64,000 nucleotides of DNA from Hyphococcus flavus (GCF_028748065.1 NZ_CP118166.1:759501-823500), one strand, 5' to 3'; shown: positions 9,231 through 18,311, counted from the stretch's first letter. Translations and numbers: made by a program. The notes: generated by a model not told the origin, from the sequence alone.

Positions 9231-9785
9231 CTAGTCATCATGAATCTGGCTGATCTTCGAGCCTTCAAGGGACAAATTATACATCAGCCCTTTCGAATCA
9301 AAGACGAAAGCCACAATCGGCTGATTGATCTGCGTGGCGTCGATCGCGCCGCCAGCGCCCAGTGTAATGACGGCAACCGAAGCGTCAACGCCGACCTCCC
9401 AACCGTCACTCAAGCGAAACTTCTCAAGCGCTTTCGGATCGAGAAACGCGATAATCTGCGTACGCGCCTGTGCCCCGAGCTGAAATCCGATGGAGGCCGA
9501 TGCGGTTGAATAATAGGCGACAGAATTACCGCCAACGCGCAGTGCACCTTCGCCGTATTCGCCGCCAATGCCGATGCCCGCTTTTTTTACAGACGGGAAA
9601 ACAAGCACGCCCGCCGCCTTGGCCAGCACATCGTCAGCGCCGGAAATCTCATCGCGAAATTCCGCTAGCGCTTCATCGCTGCGCCGGTCGATTTTTTCTT
9701 TCGAGGCCGCGAGCGCCGCACCCTGAACTACTGAAAAAGCAAGACCAAGCGCCACCAACGGGCTGAACAAGCGAACGATTTTCAT
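9231..9785 (-). CDS. SYLF/YSC84-domain lipid-binding protein, exported
   Basis: Small exported protein of the SYLF (YSC84) family, 184 residues. Relatives bind lipids or membranes; the bacterial role is uncertain. The start at 9785 follows GGAGATCCCTT and opens a signal peptide (MKIVRLFSPLVALGLAFSVV). The domain shows the family pattern AGVLVFPSVKKAGIGIGGEYGEG, split here only by reading, and continues through ASIGFQLGAQ and GVDASVAVITLGAGG. It lies tail to tail with the M24 gene and is preceded by a CtrA-box-like sequence at 9854-9868. Confidence 0.85.
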   Translation of the reverse strand: MKIVRLFSPLVALGLAFSVVQGAALAASKEKIDRRSDEALAEFRDEISGADDVLAKAAGVLVFPSVKKAGIGIGGEYGEGALRVGGNSVAYYSTASASIGFQLGAQARTQIIAFLDPKALEKFRLSDGWEVGVDASVAVITLGAGGAIDATQINQPIVAFVFDSKGLMYNLSLEGSKISQIHDD

Positions 9786-9864
9786 AAGGGATCTCCCCGG
9801 TTTTCGTTGGCCCATTGAAGGGGCGGAATTCGGCGATTTTGCGGCGATCCGCGTTAACGAAAGT

Positions 9865-10548
9865 TTACTGTGTCTTCATCGCCAAGGCGAGCTTTCCCCT
9901 AAATTCCTCGAATCGGGGACGGTATCGCTGGTTCATAGCATCTAGCGCTTCGTTTGTTGATTTGCCCGGAGAGCCGCAGTCGAATGGCGGCGCCGGATCG
10001 TATTCAAGGCCAAGCTGCAACGCTTTTGCGAATTCGTCGCCGGCGATTTCCGCCGCCAAGGTGAACGCAAAATCAATTCCCGCCGTGACGCCGCCGCCCG
10101 TAAAGATATTACCGTCGCGCACGACGCGCTCTTTCACCGGAATCGCGCCTACATCGGTAAGCGCCTCGTGATAGGCCCAATGCGTCGTAGCGCGCTTTCC
10201 ATTCAGGAGCCCTTCCGCGCCTAATATGTATGAGCCAGTGCACACGGATGTTACGTATTTCGCCCGCGCGCCCTCGCGCTTGACGAAGCCCATGAGTTCT
10301 TCATCTAGGATTGCATCGTCAACACCGAACCCGCCGGGAACGCACAGCACATCTGCAGGCGGGCAATCTGAAAACATACAGGTTGGGTTAAGCGTCAGCA
10401 CTGCATCGGTTGGAATCGCATCCATTGACTTTGCCGCTAAGTACACCTTCGAGCCCGGCAAACGCGATAGCACTTGCAATGGCCCGGTGAAATCAAGCTG
10501 GGTGAGATTTGGAAAGAGTACGAAAACGATATTCAATGTTTCGGCCAT
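9865..10548 (-). CDS. DJ-1/PfpI-family protein (isonitrile-hydratase-like)
   Basis: Class I glutamine-amidotransferase-fold protein, 227 residues. The nucleophilic-elbow cysteine lies in TSVCTGSYILGAEGLL, followed by ATTHWAYHEAL. That arrangement is seen in isonitrile hydratase (InhA-like) and related DJ-1/PfpI proteins, while the N-terminal LFPNLTQLDFTGPLQVL is typical of the same branch. Function is either isonitrile hydration or a regulator-like or deglycase role. Start at 10548 is supported by GAGAGG upstream. It lies 10 bases after the Atl-like gene and is probably co-transcribed with it. Confidence 0.8.
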   Translation of the reverse strand: MAETLNIVFVLFPNLTQLDFTGPLQVLSRLPGSKVYLAAKSMDAIPTDAVLTLNPTCMFSDCPPADVLCVPGGFGVDDAILDEELMGFVKREGARAKYVTSVCTGSYILGAEGLLNGKRATTHWAYHEALTDVGAIPVKERVVRDGNIFTGGGVTAGIDFAFTLAAEIAGDEFAKALQLGLEYDPAPPFDCGSPGKSTNEALDAMNQRYRPRFEEFRGKLALAMKTQ

Positions 10549-10558
10549 CTGGCGCCTC

Positions 10559-10924
10559 TCAAGTTTTCCATCCAGCGATGATCTCCATAACCTTCTCAAT
10601 GTCCAGTTGCGATTTCGTGATCCAATTTTGCGATGGCCCGCTCCAGCGATGTGAACCCCAGTCAACCGCGCCGTTCTTTTTAAATGTTACGCCTTCCGCT
10701 TTCAAAAGGCGTTTCTGTTTTTCTGCGCCCGAATGATCCGCCATGCAGCCAGAAGACGTAATGATACGATGCCACGGCAGGCCCTTGGGCGCGGTTCGCA
10801 AAGCGCGCGCCGCCTGACGAGGCCCTACGCCGGGAACGAGGCTCGCGATCATGCCGTAGCTCGCTACCTCGCTCTTCGGCACTTCACGGATGAGGGCGTA
10901 GATTTCCTCTGCGTCTAATCGCAT
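10559..10924 (-). CDS. Alkyltransferase-like (Atl) DNA-binding protein, MGMT family
   Basis: Small MGMT-fold protein, 121 residues from the ATG at 10924. The active-site cysteine of true O6-alkylguanine transferases (PCHR) is replaced by Trp in PWHRIITSSG. That is the hallmark of Atl proteins, which recognise alkylated guanine and hand it to nucleotide excision repair without removing it. The helix-turn-helix part is visible as VASYGMIASLVPG and RQAARALR. An in-frame TTG at 10936 would add four residues. A decayed relative lies at about 12111-12330 on the same strand, beyond the aminotransferase gene. Confidence 0.85.
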   Translation of the reverse strand: MRLDAEEIYALIREVPKSEVASYGMIASLVPGVGPRQAARALRTAPKGLPWHRIITSSGCMADHSGAEKQKRLLKAEGVTFKKNGAVDWGSHRWSGPSQNWITKSQLDIEKVMEIIAGWKT

Positions 10925-10948
10925 GGTTAGATACAAATAACGGTGTCA

Positions 10949-12043
10949 TCAGTTAGCAATGCTTTTTAGTACCCCCGCAAAATAATCGACCTCTTCAAGC
11001 TTTCCGGTACTAACGCGTGAATAAGTTGTGTAAGGAGGATAAACAGCGCCGCGAACGTTAACACCACGCGCCAGCATATCGGCAGCGAAGGCATCAGCAT
11101 TGCGCTTTACATTCACAAAAACAAAATTCGTTTGGCTTTTTACGTAATCAAATCCTGCCGCATCACAGGCGGCATAAATTTTTTCTCGTCCTTCAATGAT
11201 TTTTTTCTTACTAAAATTATAAAAGTCCTTGTCGTCAAGACTTGCCATAGCCGCCGCGAGTCCAGGCCTTGATATCCAGGTCATTACTTCTGACTGCAAA
11301 GCCTCAATTAAATCTGGACGTCCCAACGCATACCCGATGCGCAAACCTGCAAGCCCGTAAATTTTTGAAAATGTCTTGACCACGATGACATTCTTTTCAG
11401 CCGTCACAAGGTCAATCATGCTGTTTTCAACAGGCTGATCAACAAGGTCGTTGTAAGCTTCATCAACGACGACGACCGCATCACGGCCAACGGTATCGCA
11501 GAAATCCCTAAGCCGGCCAGCATCAACCAGAACGCCAGTCGGATTGTTTGGATTACAGATATAGACCATGCCGGCGCCAGAGCCTGTGCGGGCCGCGAGC
11601 GCATCAAGGTCATTGGCAAACTCATCATTGAGCGGCGTCAAGATGACATCCACGCCTTTGGCGCGCGCATAGTCAAATTGCGGACCATAGGTTGGGGTTG
11701 GTCCGATAACCGTTCCGCTGCGCCCGAAAACCGATGCAGCCGCATGGAGCATTTCTGTCGAACCACTGCTTAAAGCAACATGGGCAGGCGTTAGCCCGTG
11801 ATAATCGGCCAGTTTATTGCGTAAATGTGAACTCTCAGGGTAAAGAGCGCTCGTATTTTGTAATTCTTTCGCCGCTGCGGCGCGCGCTTTGGGGCCTGGC
11901 CCGTAAGGGTTTTCATTATACATCAACCGAATGGGGTTTTCCGGTGTCGGGCCGATACGAGCCATCACCGAAGGCGGCATAGCTAGCGAAGTAGCTGCGG
12001 CAGAACCCGCTAAAAAAAGTCTTCGGTTAAAGACGGCGGTCAT
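10949..12043 (-). CDS. Tat-exported HisC-like PLP aminotransferase
   Basis: Fold-type I pyridoxal-phosphate aminotransferase resembling histidinol-phosphate aminotransferase, 364 residues. Visible motifs are LMYNENPYGPGP, ICNPNNPTG, VVDEAYNDLV, the PLP-lysine region KTFSKIYGLAGLRIGYALG, and the C-terminal VRGAVYPPY. The start at 12043 follows GGGAGAG. It opens a twin-arginine leader, NRRLFLAGSAAATSLA, which implies export of the folded cofactor-loaded enzyme. This is unusual for a biosynthetic aminotransferase. The natural substrate is unknown. It lies just upstream of the Atl-like gene with a gap of 24 bases. Confidence 0.8.
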   Translation of the reverse strand: MTAVFNRRLFLAGSAAATSLAMPPSVMARIGPTPENPIRLMYNENPYGPGPKARAAAAKELQNTSALYPESSHLRNKLADYHGLTPAHVALSSGSTEMLHAAASVFGRSGTVIGPTPTYGPQFDYARAKGVDVILTPLNDEFANDLDALAARTGSGAGMVYICNPNNPTGVLVDAGRLRDFCDTVGRDAVVVVDEAYNDLVDQPVENSMIDLVTAEKNVIVVKTFSKIYGLAGLRIGYALGRPDLIEALQSEVMTWISRPGLAAAMASLDDKDFYNFSKKKIIEGREKIYAACDAAGFDYVKSQTNFVFVNVKRNADAFAADMLARGVNVRGAVYPPYTTYSRVSTGKLEEVDYFAGVLKSIAN

Positions 12044-12110
12044 GCATCTCTCCCAATTTGAGAGAATAATAACCGCATACCCCGCCTGACGCGTCAATAT
12101 AGTCGGGGGT

Positions 12111-12330
12111 CTAGGCCCAATCAGCAAGCGGAACCCATAGCGATAACCTGCGCAAACCACTACAGACGCCTTTTCGCACTGCGGCGATTACCTCGATCAG
12201 GACTGAGGGCCATGCATGCGCAACTTGCCTGAGCCTTACGCTGGGTATGAAGCTGGGAGTCATGCGGTAGCTAGCGACTTCTGCCTTCGGCACTTCGCGC
12301 GTCAGATCGTGGCTAGAGCTGAAACCCGCT
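12111..12330 (-). pseudogene. Decayed second copy of the Atl-like gene
   Basis: The minus-strand translation VPKAEVASYRMTPSFIPSVR followed by LRQVAHA matches the intact Atl-like protein (VPKSEVASYGMIASLVPGVG, then PRQAARA) over about 30 residues. The DNA matches as well, for example cttcggcacttc at 12287-12298 and at 10876-10887. After this the frame loses the PWHR region and hits a stop. A second frame keeps a weak trace of the WGSHRW segment. A further stretch at 12338-12380 reads QLCADIGESMEIA, which resembles QLDIEKVMEIIA at the C-terminus of Atl. Boundaries are approximate. Confidence 0.6.
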
Positions 12331-12427
12331 AAATGTATGCGATCTCCATGCTCTCGCCAATGTCAGCACACAATTGAGCCACACTTTCAAGAAAAACTGA
12401 GTTTATTCAAAACAAGGGGAGATCATC

Positions 12428-12700
12428 ATGACGAAATTCAACCTCATCGCTGGTGTAACTGCTATCACTCTTGCGCTTGGCGCATCGACTGGCGCTATGG
12501 CGAATAGTGGCATCAATGCGCTAGCCAAACTGGGGCACATTAAGGCCGAGACCGCAAATGACGCATCTCTATCAGCTAATGACCAACGCAATCGCGTTGG
12601 CAACCGTGCGGCAGTCCGGCAATCGGCAGCAGATAAGGCGGCGAAAAAATCGTCGCGGCTGAACAGAGCGTCAATCAAAAAAAGAGATTACAACGATTGA
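12428..12700 (+). CDS. Small exported protein of unknown function
   Basis: 90 residues, preceded by GGGGAG six bases before the ATG. It has a signal peptide (NLIAGVTAITLALGASTGAMA) and a short mature part rich in Asn, Ala and Lys/Arg, with basic C-terminal KRDYND. No domain is recognised. It reads away from the decayed atl copy and towards the beta-oxidation operon. Composition and ribosome-binding site make it a believable gene. Confidence 0.6.
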   Translation: MTKFNLIAGVTAITLALGASTGAMANSGINALAKLGHIKAETANDASLSANDQRNRVGNRAAVRQSAADKAAKKSSRLNRASIKKRDYND

Positions 12701-12815
12701 TTGAAGGCGGCGCCAATCGTGAGCGGGCATCGCCGCTGTACACTGCTAGCCAAACTATAACTTCCGCCAGCAGGCAAGGCTTACTTACGTGATTTCAACA
12801 AACCCAATCGCGTCT

Positions 12816-12842
12816 TGCTGAAATCGCAAAGCGATTTCAGCA
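12816..12842. repeat. Perfect 12-bp inverted repeat in intergenic space
   Basis: Arms 12816-12827 and 12831-12842 enclose a 3-base loop (AAA). No T-run follows on either strand, so it is not a standard terminator. It may help end either the small exported-protein transcript or the beta-oxidation transcript. Confidence 0.6.
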
Positions 12843-12870
12843 ACTCTTAAAGACACCGGCGCTGTTTCTT

Positions 12871-12908
12871 GGATTATTTGAGGTCGCTCACGCGACCTCA
12901 AATAATCC
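12871..12908 (-). terminator. 17-bp perfect hairpin centred on the thiolase stop codon
   Basis: Arms 12871-12887 and 12892-12908 are exact complements with a 4-base loop. Reading the minus strand, the upstream arm encodes the last residues (LFEVA) of the thiolase and the TGA stop is at the loop. There is no U-tract, so intrinsic termination is uncertain. A role in 3'-end stability of the operon mRNA is equally possible. Confidence 0.5.
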
Positions 12909-14084
12909 GGCCGCGCCTTGCCCTCCGCCTACGCACATGGTGCATACGACATATTTGGCGCCGCGGCGTTTGCCCTCGATCAGTGCGTGACCAACCATGC
13001 GCGCGCCGGACATGCCGTAAGGGTGGCCGACGGAAATGGCGCCGCCATTGACGTTTAAAATCTCGTCCGGAATGCCAAGCTTGTCGCGGCAGTAAAGCAC
13101 CTGCACCGCAAACGCCTCGTTCAGTTCCCAAAGGCCGATATCGCCAATTTTAAGGCCATTTTTTTCGAGTAGTTTCGGCACGGCGAAAACCGGCCCGATG
13201 CCCATTTCGTCAGGGTGCGTGCCGGCGACCGCCATGCCGCGATAAATCCCGAGCGGGGAAAGCCCGCGCTTTTCCGCTTCCTTGCGTTCCATGACGACGG
13301 CAGCGCTCGCCCCATCCGACAATTGCGAGGCGTTGCCGGCAGTGATGAATTTGCCTTCCTTCACATGCAAGCCGCCCTTGAACACAGGCTTCAGTCCTTT
13401 GAGTCCTTCGAGCGTTGTCTCCGGCCGGTTGCCTTCATCTTTTTCAAGCTTCGTCTCAACGTCTGAAACCTCTCCAGTTTCCTTATTCATGAACTTCATC
13501 ACTGACGGCAGCGGCACAATTTCATCGTCAAACTTGCCAGCCTGTTGCGCCGCGTGCGTGCGCTGTTGCGACTGCAGCGCATATTCGTCCTGTGCATCGC
13601 GAGAGACGTTGTAACGCTCGCCGACAATCTCCGCCGTTTCGATCATCGGCAGATAAGTTTCGGGAAGGTTTTCCACCAGCCATGGATCACGGATCACAAA
13701 CATATCGCCAGTCTGATTCATGGAAATCGACTCGACGCCGCCGCCGACAGCAATCTGCATATTGTCGACAACAACCTGTTTCGCCGCAGTCGCAATCGCC
13801 ATCATGCCGCTCGCGCATTGCCGGTCGATAGTCTGGCCTGGCACGTCATGAGAAACGCCGCCGCGTAATAATGCCTGACGGGCAAGATTCTGAAACGCCG
13901 TACCTTGCTGGAGCGCCGCACCGAAAACGACGTCCTCGACTTCGGCCGGATCAATCTTCGCGCGCTCAATGGCGTGCTTGATAGCGTGGCCGCCAAGCGC
14001 CTGAGCAGTCGTGTTGTTAAACGCGCCGCGATAAGCCTTGCCGATAGGCGTGCGGGCGGTTGAGACAATAACAGCTTCTCTCAT
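12888..14084 (-). CDS. Thiolase (acetyl-CoA C-acyltransferase)
   Basis: Last enzyme of beta-oxidation: thiolytic cleavage of 3-ketoacyl-CoA to acetyl-CoA and a shortened acyl-CoA. Length 398 residues is typical. The nucleophilic Cys is in [12 protein letters not shown], the His in [12 protein letters not shown] and the second Cys in [13 protein letters not shown]. It is the promoter-distal gene of the seven-gene minus-strand module that starts with the acyl-CoA ligase. The gap to the SDR gene is 11 bases. A large hairpin overlaps its stop codon. Confidence 0.93.
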   Translation of the reverse strand: MREAVIVSTARTPIGKAYRGAFNNTTAQALGGHAIKHAIERAKIDPAEVEDVVFGAALQQGTAFQNLARQALLRGGVSHDVPGQTIDRQCASGMMAIATAAKQVVVDNMQIAVGGGVESISMNQTGDMFVIRDPWLVENLPETYLPMIETAEIVGERYNVSRDAQDEYALQSQQRTHAAQQAGKFDDEIVPLPSVMKFMNKETGEVSDVETKLEKDEGNRPETTLEGLKGLKPVFKGGLHVKEGKFITAGNASQLSDGASAAVVMERKEAEKRGLSPLGIYRGMAVAGTHPDEMGIGPVFAVPKLLEKNGLKIGDIGLWELNEAFAVQVLYCRDKLGIPDEILNVNGGAISVGHPYGMSGARMVGHALIEGKRRGAKYVVCTMCVGGGQGAAGLFEVA

Positions 14085-14095
14085 GGATCTTCTCC

Positions 14096-15007
14096 TTAAT
14101 TCTTTTGACCCTGCGCCTTCGCCATGAAGTTGGCGATGGGCCCGGATGAATTGTCATAATAATGGACGTTTTCTTTTGAAGAGATCGCTCCCCATTGTTT
14201 GGCGATCTCTTCAGGCGTCTGATTGTCAGGTGATAAATAAACACCGTCTGTTTCAACCATATGGGCCAGCGCGTAACCGCCCCCGGCGCAGCTTACAATG
14301 GCGCGGCTCGGCGCATCGTCGCTGACGAGATACAGCATTGCGGCGGTGATGGCGTCAGGCGTTAGCTGCTCAAGGATCGGTTCGGGTATGCCGAGATCTT
14401 CGGTCATGCGGGTGCGCGCCGAGGGCGACAGGACATTCACTTTGATGCTGTACTTGGCCCCTTCCAGATGCAGCGCGTTCATTAGGCCGATAAGCCCCGC
14501 CTTCGCAGCGCCGTAATTCGCCTGGCCGAATATGCCGTGCAGGCCCGACGGCGATGACGTAAAAATCACGCGGCCATAATTCTGGTCGCGCATTACAGGC
14601 CAGACCGCATGGGTGCATGTCGCCGAGCCGATCAGGTGCACGTCGATGACAGCCTTAAAATCCTCCAGCGTCATTTTGTAAAACGTCTTGTCGCGCAGAA
14701 TCCCAGCGTTGTTGACGAGAATATCGACATGGCCCCACTTTTCCATGGCGGCGGCGACCATGGCCCCGACTTCATCGGGTTTCGTCACATTGGCGCCGTC
14801 AGCTATCGCCTCGCCGCCAGACGCGTTGATATGCGACGCGACCTCTTCCGCAGCACTGACTGATCCGCCTGAACCGTCCACCGCGCCGCCTAGATCGTTG
14901 ACCACGACCTTGCAACCGCGCGCCGCGAGCGCAATAGCATGAGATTTTCCGAGACCATTGCCGGCACCGGTAACAATCGCGACCTTGCCTTCATACTTAA
15001 TCGACAA
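14096..15007 (-). CDS. SDR 3-hydroxyacyl-CoA dehydrogenase, MFE-2 type
   Basis: Short-chain dehydrogenase of 303 residues that resembles the dehydrogenase part of peroxisomal multifunctional enzyme type 2. It would oxidise (3R)-hydroxyacyl-CoA with NAD. The cofactor motif is [13 protein letters not shown], followed by [18 protein letters not shown] in [11 protein letters not shown], and the active-site Ser and Tyr-Lys in SSPSGLHG and NYGAAKAG. The stereochemistry fits the MaoC-type hydratase encoded two genes upstream. It is separated from the thiolase by 11 bases. Confidence 0.9.
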   Translation of the reverse strand: MSIKYEGKVAIVTGAGNGLGKSHAIALAARGCKVVVNDLGGAVDGSGGSVSAAEEVASHINASGGEAIADGANVTKPDEVGAMVAAAMEKWGHVDILVNNAGILRDKTFYKMTLEDFKAVIDVHLIGSATCTHAVWPVMRDQNYGRVIFTSSPSGLHGIFGQANYGAAKAGLIGLMNALHLEGAKYSIKVNVLSPSARTRMTEDLGIPEPILEQLTPDAITAAMLYLVSDDAPSRAIVSCAGGGYALAHMVETDGVYLSPDNQTPEEIAKQWGAISSKENVHYYDNSSGPIANFMAKAQGQKN

Positions 15008-15023
15008 AAGATTTCTCCGGTTT

Positions 15024-15467
15024 CTAAATTACTACGATTTCAGTATTTACTGAATTCGCAATGAAGCATTGCTCATGTGACAGATGGTGCATTTTCGCGA
15101 GCGCTTCAGCATCGACATCAACGCCATCCGCAAAGGTAATTTCCGGGCGAAGCTCCACACGCGTGACGGCAAGGCGTCCATGCTCATTTTTTGCCATATA
15201 GCCAACGGCCTTGTCTTCATAGGAATCAACCGTCAGCCGCTTGCGCGCTGCAATCGCCAGAAATGTCAGCATGTGGCAGCTTGAAACCGACGCGACAAAA
15301 GCTTCCTCGGGATCGACGCAGGACGGATCGCCTAAAAACGCCGGCGCGGCGGCGGCGCGCACTTCTTCGCCGTTATCGAAGCGCCAAAAATGCGTGCGAT
15401 TATAATCGTCATAGGCGAAACTCTCCGTTTCGCGCTTCCAGCTAATTGTCGCCAGATGTTCCGACAT
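15024..15467 (-). CDS. OsmC-family protein
   Basis: OsmC/Ohr-fold protein, 147 residues, normally a thiol-dependent reductase for organic hydroperoxides. Two cysteines at the expected spacing are visible, in SSCHMLTFLAIAARK and HEQCFIANSV. The ATG follows the MaoC stop directly, so it is translated as part of the beta-oxidation module. It may detoxify lipid peroxides arising during acyl-chain breakdown (inference). Confidence 0.85.
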   Translation of the reverse strand: MSEHLATISWKRETESFAYDDYNRTHFWRFDNGEEVRAAAAPAFLGDPSCVDPEEAFVASVSSCHMLTFLAIAARKRLTVDSYEDKAVGYMAKNEHGRLAVTRVELRPEITFADGVDVDAEALAKMHHLSHEQCFIANSVNTEIVVI

Positions 15468-15923
15468 TTAAACCACCTGCATGGTGAGCCATTCGGCAAT
15501 CAACGCCGGTTTTTCCTCGCCATCAATTTCGACTTTGACGTCATAGACGAGAGACCACTGACCGCCGGACCGCTTCTCGACCGATTTCAGAGCAAACCGG
15601 GCGCGGATCTTTTTTCCTGCCCTCACAGCATTCACAAAGCGGACTTTTTCAAACCCGTAATTGACGCCCATCTTGATACCCTCAAGAATGAGCACGGCTC
15701 CCGCCGCCATTTTCGACAGCATGGATAACGTCAAAAAACCATGCGCAATTGTGCCGCCAAACGGAGTCTTCGCCGCCGCTTCCGGATCAACATGAATAAA
15801 CTGAAGATCCTCGGTAACATCCGCGAATTTATCGATCCGGTCCTGATCTACCAACACCCAGTCAGATACGCCAACTTCTTTTCCGATATAATCGTTGATC
15901 TGGTCCGGCGTCACGACAGGCAT
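15468..15923 (-). CDS. MaoC-family enoyl-CoA hydratase
   Basis: Hotdog-fold hydratase of the MaoC/NodN type, 151 residues. It would add water to 2-enoyl-CoA. The catalytic Asp/His region reads VTEDLQFIHVDPEAA and is followed by FGGTIAHGFLTLSML. The start at 15923 is chosen because GAGGA precedes it; an upstream TTG would add five residues. It provides the hydration step of the module and pairs with the SDR dehydrogenase, which suggests a D-3-hydroxyacyl route. Confidence 0.87.
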   Translation of the reverse strand: MPVVTPDQINDYIGKEVGVSDWVLVDQDRIDKFADVTEDLQFIHVDPEAAAKTPFGGTIAHGFLTLSMLSKMAAGAVLILEGIKMGVNYGFEKVRFVNAVRAGKKIRARFALKSVEKRSGGQWSLVYDVKVEIDGEEKPALIAEWLTMQVV

Positions 15924-15934
15924 GAAATTCGTCC

Positions 15935-17074
15935 TCAATAACCGCGAAGCTGCGCGATACGGTCTGCATGGAACGCTGGATCGCCGAACATTTCCTGCGC
16001 CACGCGAATGCGTTTCATGTAAAAACCAATGTCATACTCATCGGTCATGCCAATACCGCCATGCATCTGCACCGCTTCCTGGCTGGCAAGCTTTGCCACT
16101 TCGCCGACTTTCGCTTTGGCAAGCGAACAAACAGCCCCGGCGATACCGTAATTGTCGTCAAGTTCCTGCAGCGCTTTCAACACGGCTGACTTTGCGATTT
16201 CGATTTCCGAATAAAGATGCGCCGCACGATGTTGCAGCGCCTGGAAAGTTCCGATTTCAGTTCCGAATTGTTTGCGTTCTTTTAGATAATCGACAGTCAT
16301 CTTGAAGGCTGCTTGCGAGGCTCCGGACATTTCCGCCGCCAGCCCGGCGCGCCCTGCATTCAATACGCCCTCAAGCGCGCCAAAACCGCCATCCACTTCA
16401 CCAAGAATATCGTCGCCGGTGGCTTCGACGCCGTCGAACTTGATCCGCGCGGCATTGCGGCTGTCGACCATTTGCGTGCGTTCGACTTCGATGCCGTTTG
16501 ATTTTGAATCGACAAGGAAAAGCGTGAGCCCTTTTCTCTCACCCGGCGAGCCTGCCGTTCGTGCAGCGACAATTATCTTGTCGGCCACATGGCCATCAGC
16601 CACAAAGGTTTTATCACCGGAAAGCTTGAAGCCGTTGCCGTGCTTTTCCGCCGCCATGGCGGTCTTCGCGGGTCCATGTTTCGCCCCCTCATCTACGGCA
16701 AGTGCGTAAAGCAACTCGCCCGCAGCGATTTTTGGCAGATTTTCCTGCCGTTGCGCGTCGTTCCCCAGCTTTTTCAGCGCCGTTGCCGCAAGGATCGATG
16801 ATGAAAGGTAGGGCGAGGCCGTCAGTGTACGCCCCATCTCTTCCGCCAGCACGCCGGCGCCGACAAAACCAAAACCTGAACCGCCATAGCCTTCGTCTAC
16901 GATGATGCCGGCCCAGCCCATCTCCGCCATTTCTTTCCAGAGATCGCGAGAAAAACCGTCCGGATCGTTGGCATCACGCAGTTTACGCAGCGCCGCAACG
17001 GGCGCCTTTTCGTCCAGAAACCCGCGCGCCGAGTCGCGCAGCATTTCCTGTTCTTCGTTGAGGATTAGAGGCAT
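15935..17074 (-). CDS. Acyl-CoA dehydrogenase, subunit without C-terminal catalytic Glu
   Basis: Acyl-CoA dehydrogenase-fold protein, 379 residues from the ATG at 17074, which follows GAAGGAAA. The flavoprotein core is recognisable, for example EQEMLRDSARGFL, GYGGSGFGFVGAGVL and VQMHGGIGMTDEYDIG. Its C-terminus ends RIAQLRGY and lacks the EGT motif that carries the catalytic base in ordinary members. The adjacent gene encodes a partner that has it, so the two probably form a mixed oligomer like the steroid-side-chain dehydrogenases of actinobacteria (inference). Confidence 0.9.
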   Translation of the reverse strand: MPLILNEEQEMLRDSARGFLDEKAPVAALRKLRDANDPDGFSRDLWKEMAEMGWAGIIVDEGYGGSGFGFVGAGVLAEEMGRTLTASPYLSSSILAATALKKLGNDAQRQENLPKIAAGELLYALAVDEGAKHGPAKTAMAAEKHGNGFKLSGDKTFVADGHVADKIIVAARTAGSPGERKGLTLFLVDSKSNGIEVERTQMVDSRNAARIKFDGVEATGDDILGEVDGGFGALEGVLNAGRAGLAAEMSGASQAAFKMTVDYLKERKQFGTEIGTFQALQHRAAHLYSEIEIAKSAVLKALQELDDNYGIAGAVCSLAKAKVGEVAKLASQEAVQMHGGIGMTDEYDIGFYMKRIRVAQEMFGDPAFHADRIAQLRGY

Positions 17075-17084
17075 TTTATTTCCT

Positions 17085-18296
17085 TCACGCACCCGGAAGT
17101 TCAAGAATGCGTTTTGCAATGATGTTAAGCTGTACCTCAGATGTGCCGCCTTCGATGGAGTTGGCTTTGGTTCTGAGCCATCCGCGCGCGAGCTTGCCAT
17201 CCTTGGTGCGCTCGCCTTCCCATTCGAGCTCATCCGAACCGCCAGCATCCATCATCAATTCATAACGGCGCTTGTTCAGTTCCGTGCCGTAATATTTGAG
17301 CATGGACGAATTGGCGCCGGTTCCCTGCCCCGCCTTCGCCTCGTCTTTCATGCGCTCCATTGTCAGCATGAACGCCCAGCCATCGACGTCGGCCTGTGCG
17401 ATTTTAGCGCGCAGCATGGAATCATCTAGGCGACCGCCCGCATCGAGACCTGTTTTCTGCGCTGCGATCTCGCCCGGGCTGCGTGCGGCAATCAGCGAAG
17501 CCGATCCGCCGCCGCCGATCATTTCACGCTCGTGGGTCAGGAGATACTTCGCGACGTCCCAGCCCTTGTTGAGTTCGCCGACAATGGCGGAAACGCCCGG
17601 CGCATGCTCCTTTGGCACGGTCGCGTCGTCAAAGAATGTTTCACAGAAAGGCGACTTGCCGGATATCAATTTAATGGGCTTGGTCGAAACGCCATCCTGT
17701 TCCATATTGACAAGAATAAAACTTATACCTGTGTGCTTGGTCGCTTTCGGATCGGTACGCACAAGGACAAAAATCCAGTCCGCTTCATCGGCGTAAGAAG
17801 TCCACACCTTCTGACCGTTAATCAGCCAGTGATCGCCCTTGTCTTCGCATTTACATTGCAATGACGCGAGGTCGGAGCCCGCGTTTGGTTCCGAATAACC
17901 CTGGCACCAGCGGATTTCACCGCGCGCTATGGGCGGAAGAAAATGTGCTTTCTGTTCATGCGTTCCGTACTTCAAAAGCGCCGGACCCAACATCCAGATG
18001 CCGAAACTTTCAAGCGGCGAGCGCGCCTTGATAGCGCGCATCTCAGCTTTCAGGATTTTGACTTCTTCCTTTGAAAGCCCGCCGCCGCCATATTCTTTCG
18101 GCCAGGAGGGAACGGTCCAGCCCTTTTCCGCCATGCGACCCAGCCAGATCTTTTGCGCTTCGGATTCGAACGTCCAGCGTTTACCGCCCCAGCAGATCGA
18201 ATCCTCGCCGCCGGCGCCCGCATCACGCATTTCCTTGGGACAGTTCTCTTCGAGCCAGGCCCGCACTTCTTTACGGAAAGCTTCCAAGTCGCTCAT
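17085..18296 (-). CDS. Acyl-CoA dehydrogenase, subunit with catalytic Glu
   Basis: Acyl-CoA dehydrogenase, 403 residues, introducing the 2,3-double bond with FAD. Motifs include GGGGLSKEEVKIL, WCQGYSEPNAGSDLASL, VWTSYADEADW and the C-terminal IEGGTSEVQLNIIAKRIL, where the Glu matches the usual catalytic base. The next gene is a second dehydrogenase lacking this Glu, 10 bases downstream. The substrate class cannot be read from sequence. Confidence 0.92.
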   Translation of the reverse strand: MSDLEAFRKEVRAWLEENCPKEMRDAGAGGEDSICWGGKRWTFESEAQKIWLGRMAEKGWTVPSWPKEYGGGGLSKEEVKILKAEMRAIKARSPLESFGIWMLGPALLKYGTHEQKAHFLPPIARGEIRWCQGYSEPNAGSDLASLQCKCEDKGDHWLINGQKVWTSYADEADWIFVLVRTDPKATKHTGISFILVNMEQDGVSTKPIKLISGKSPFCETFFDDATVPKEHAPGVSAIVGELNKGWDVAKYLLTHEREMIGGGGSASLIAARSPGEIAAQKTGLDAGGRLDDSMLRAKIAQADVDGWAFMLTMERMKDEAKAGQGTGANSSMLKYYGTELNKRRYELMMDAGGSDELEWEGERTKDGKLARGWLRTKANSIEGGTSEVQLNIIAKRILELPGA

Positions 18297-18311
18297 GGCG
18301 TTTCCTCTCTT

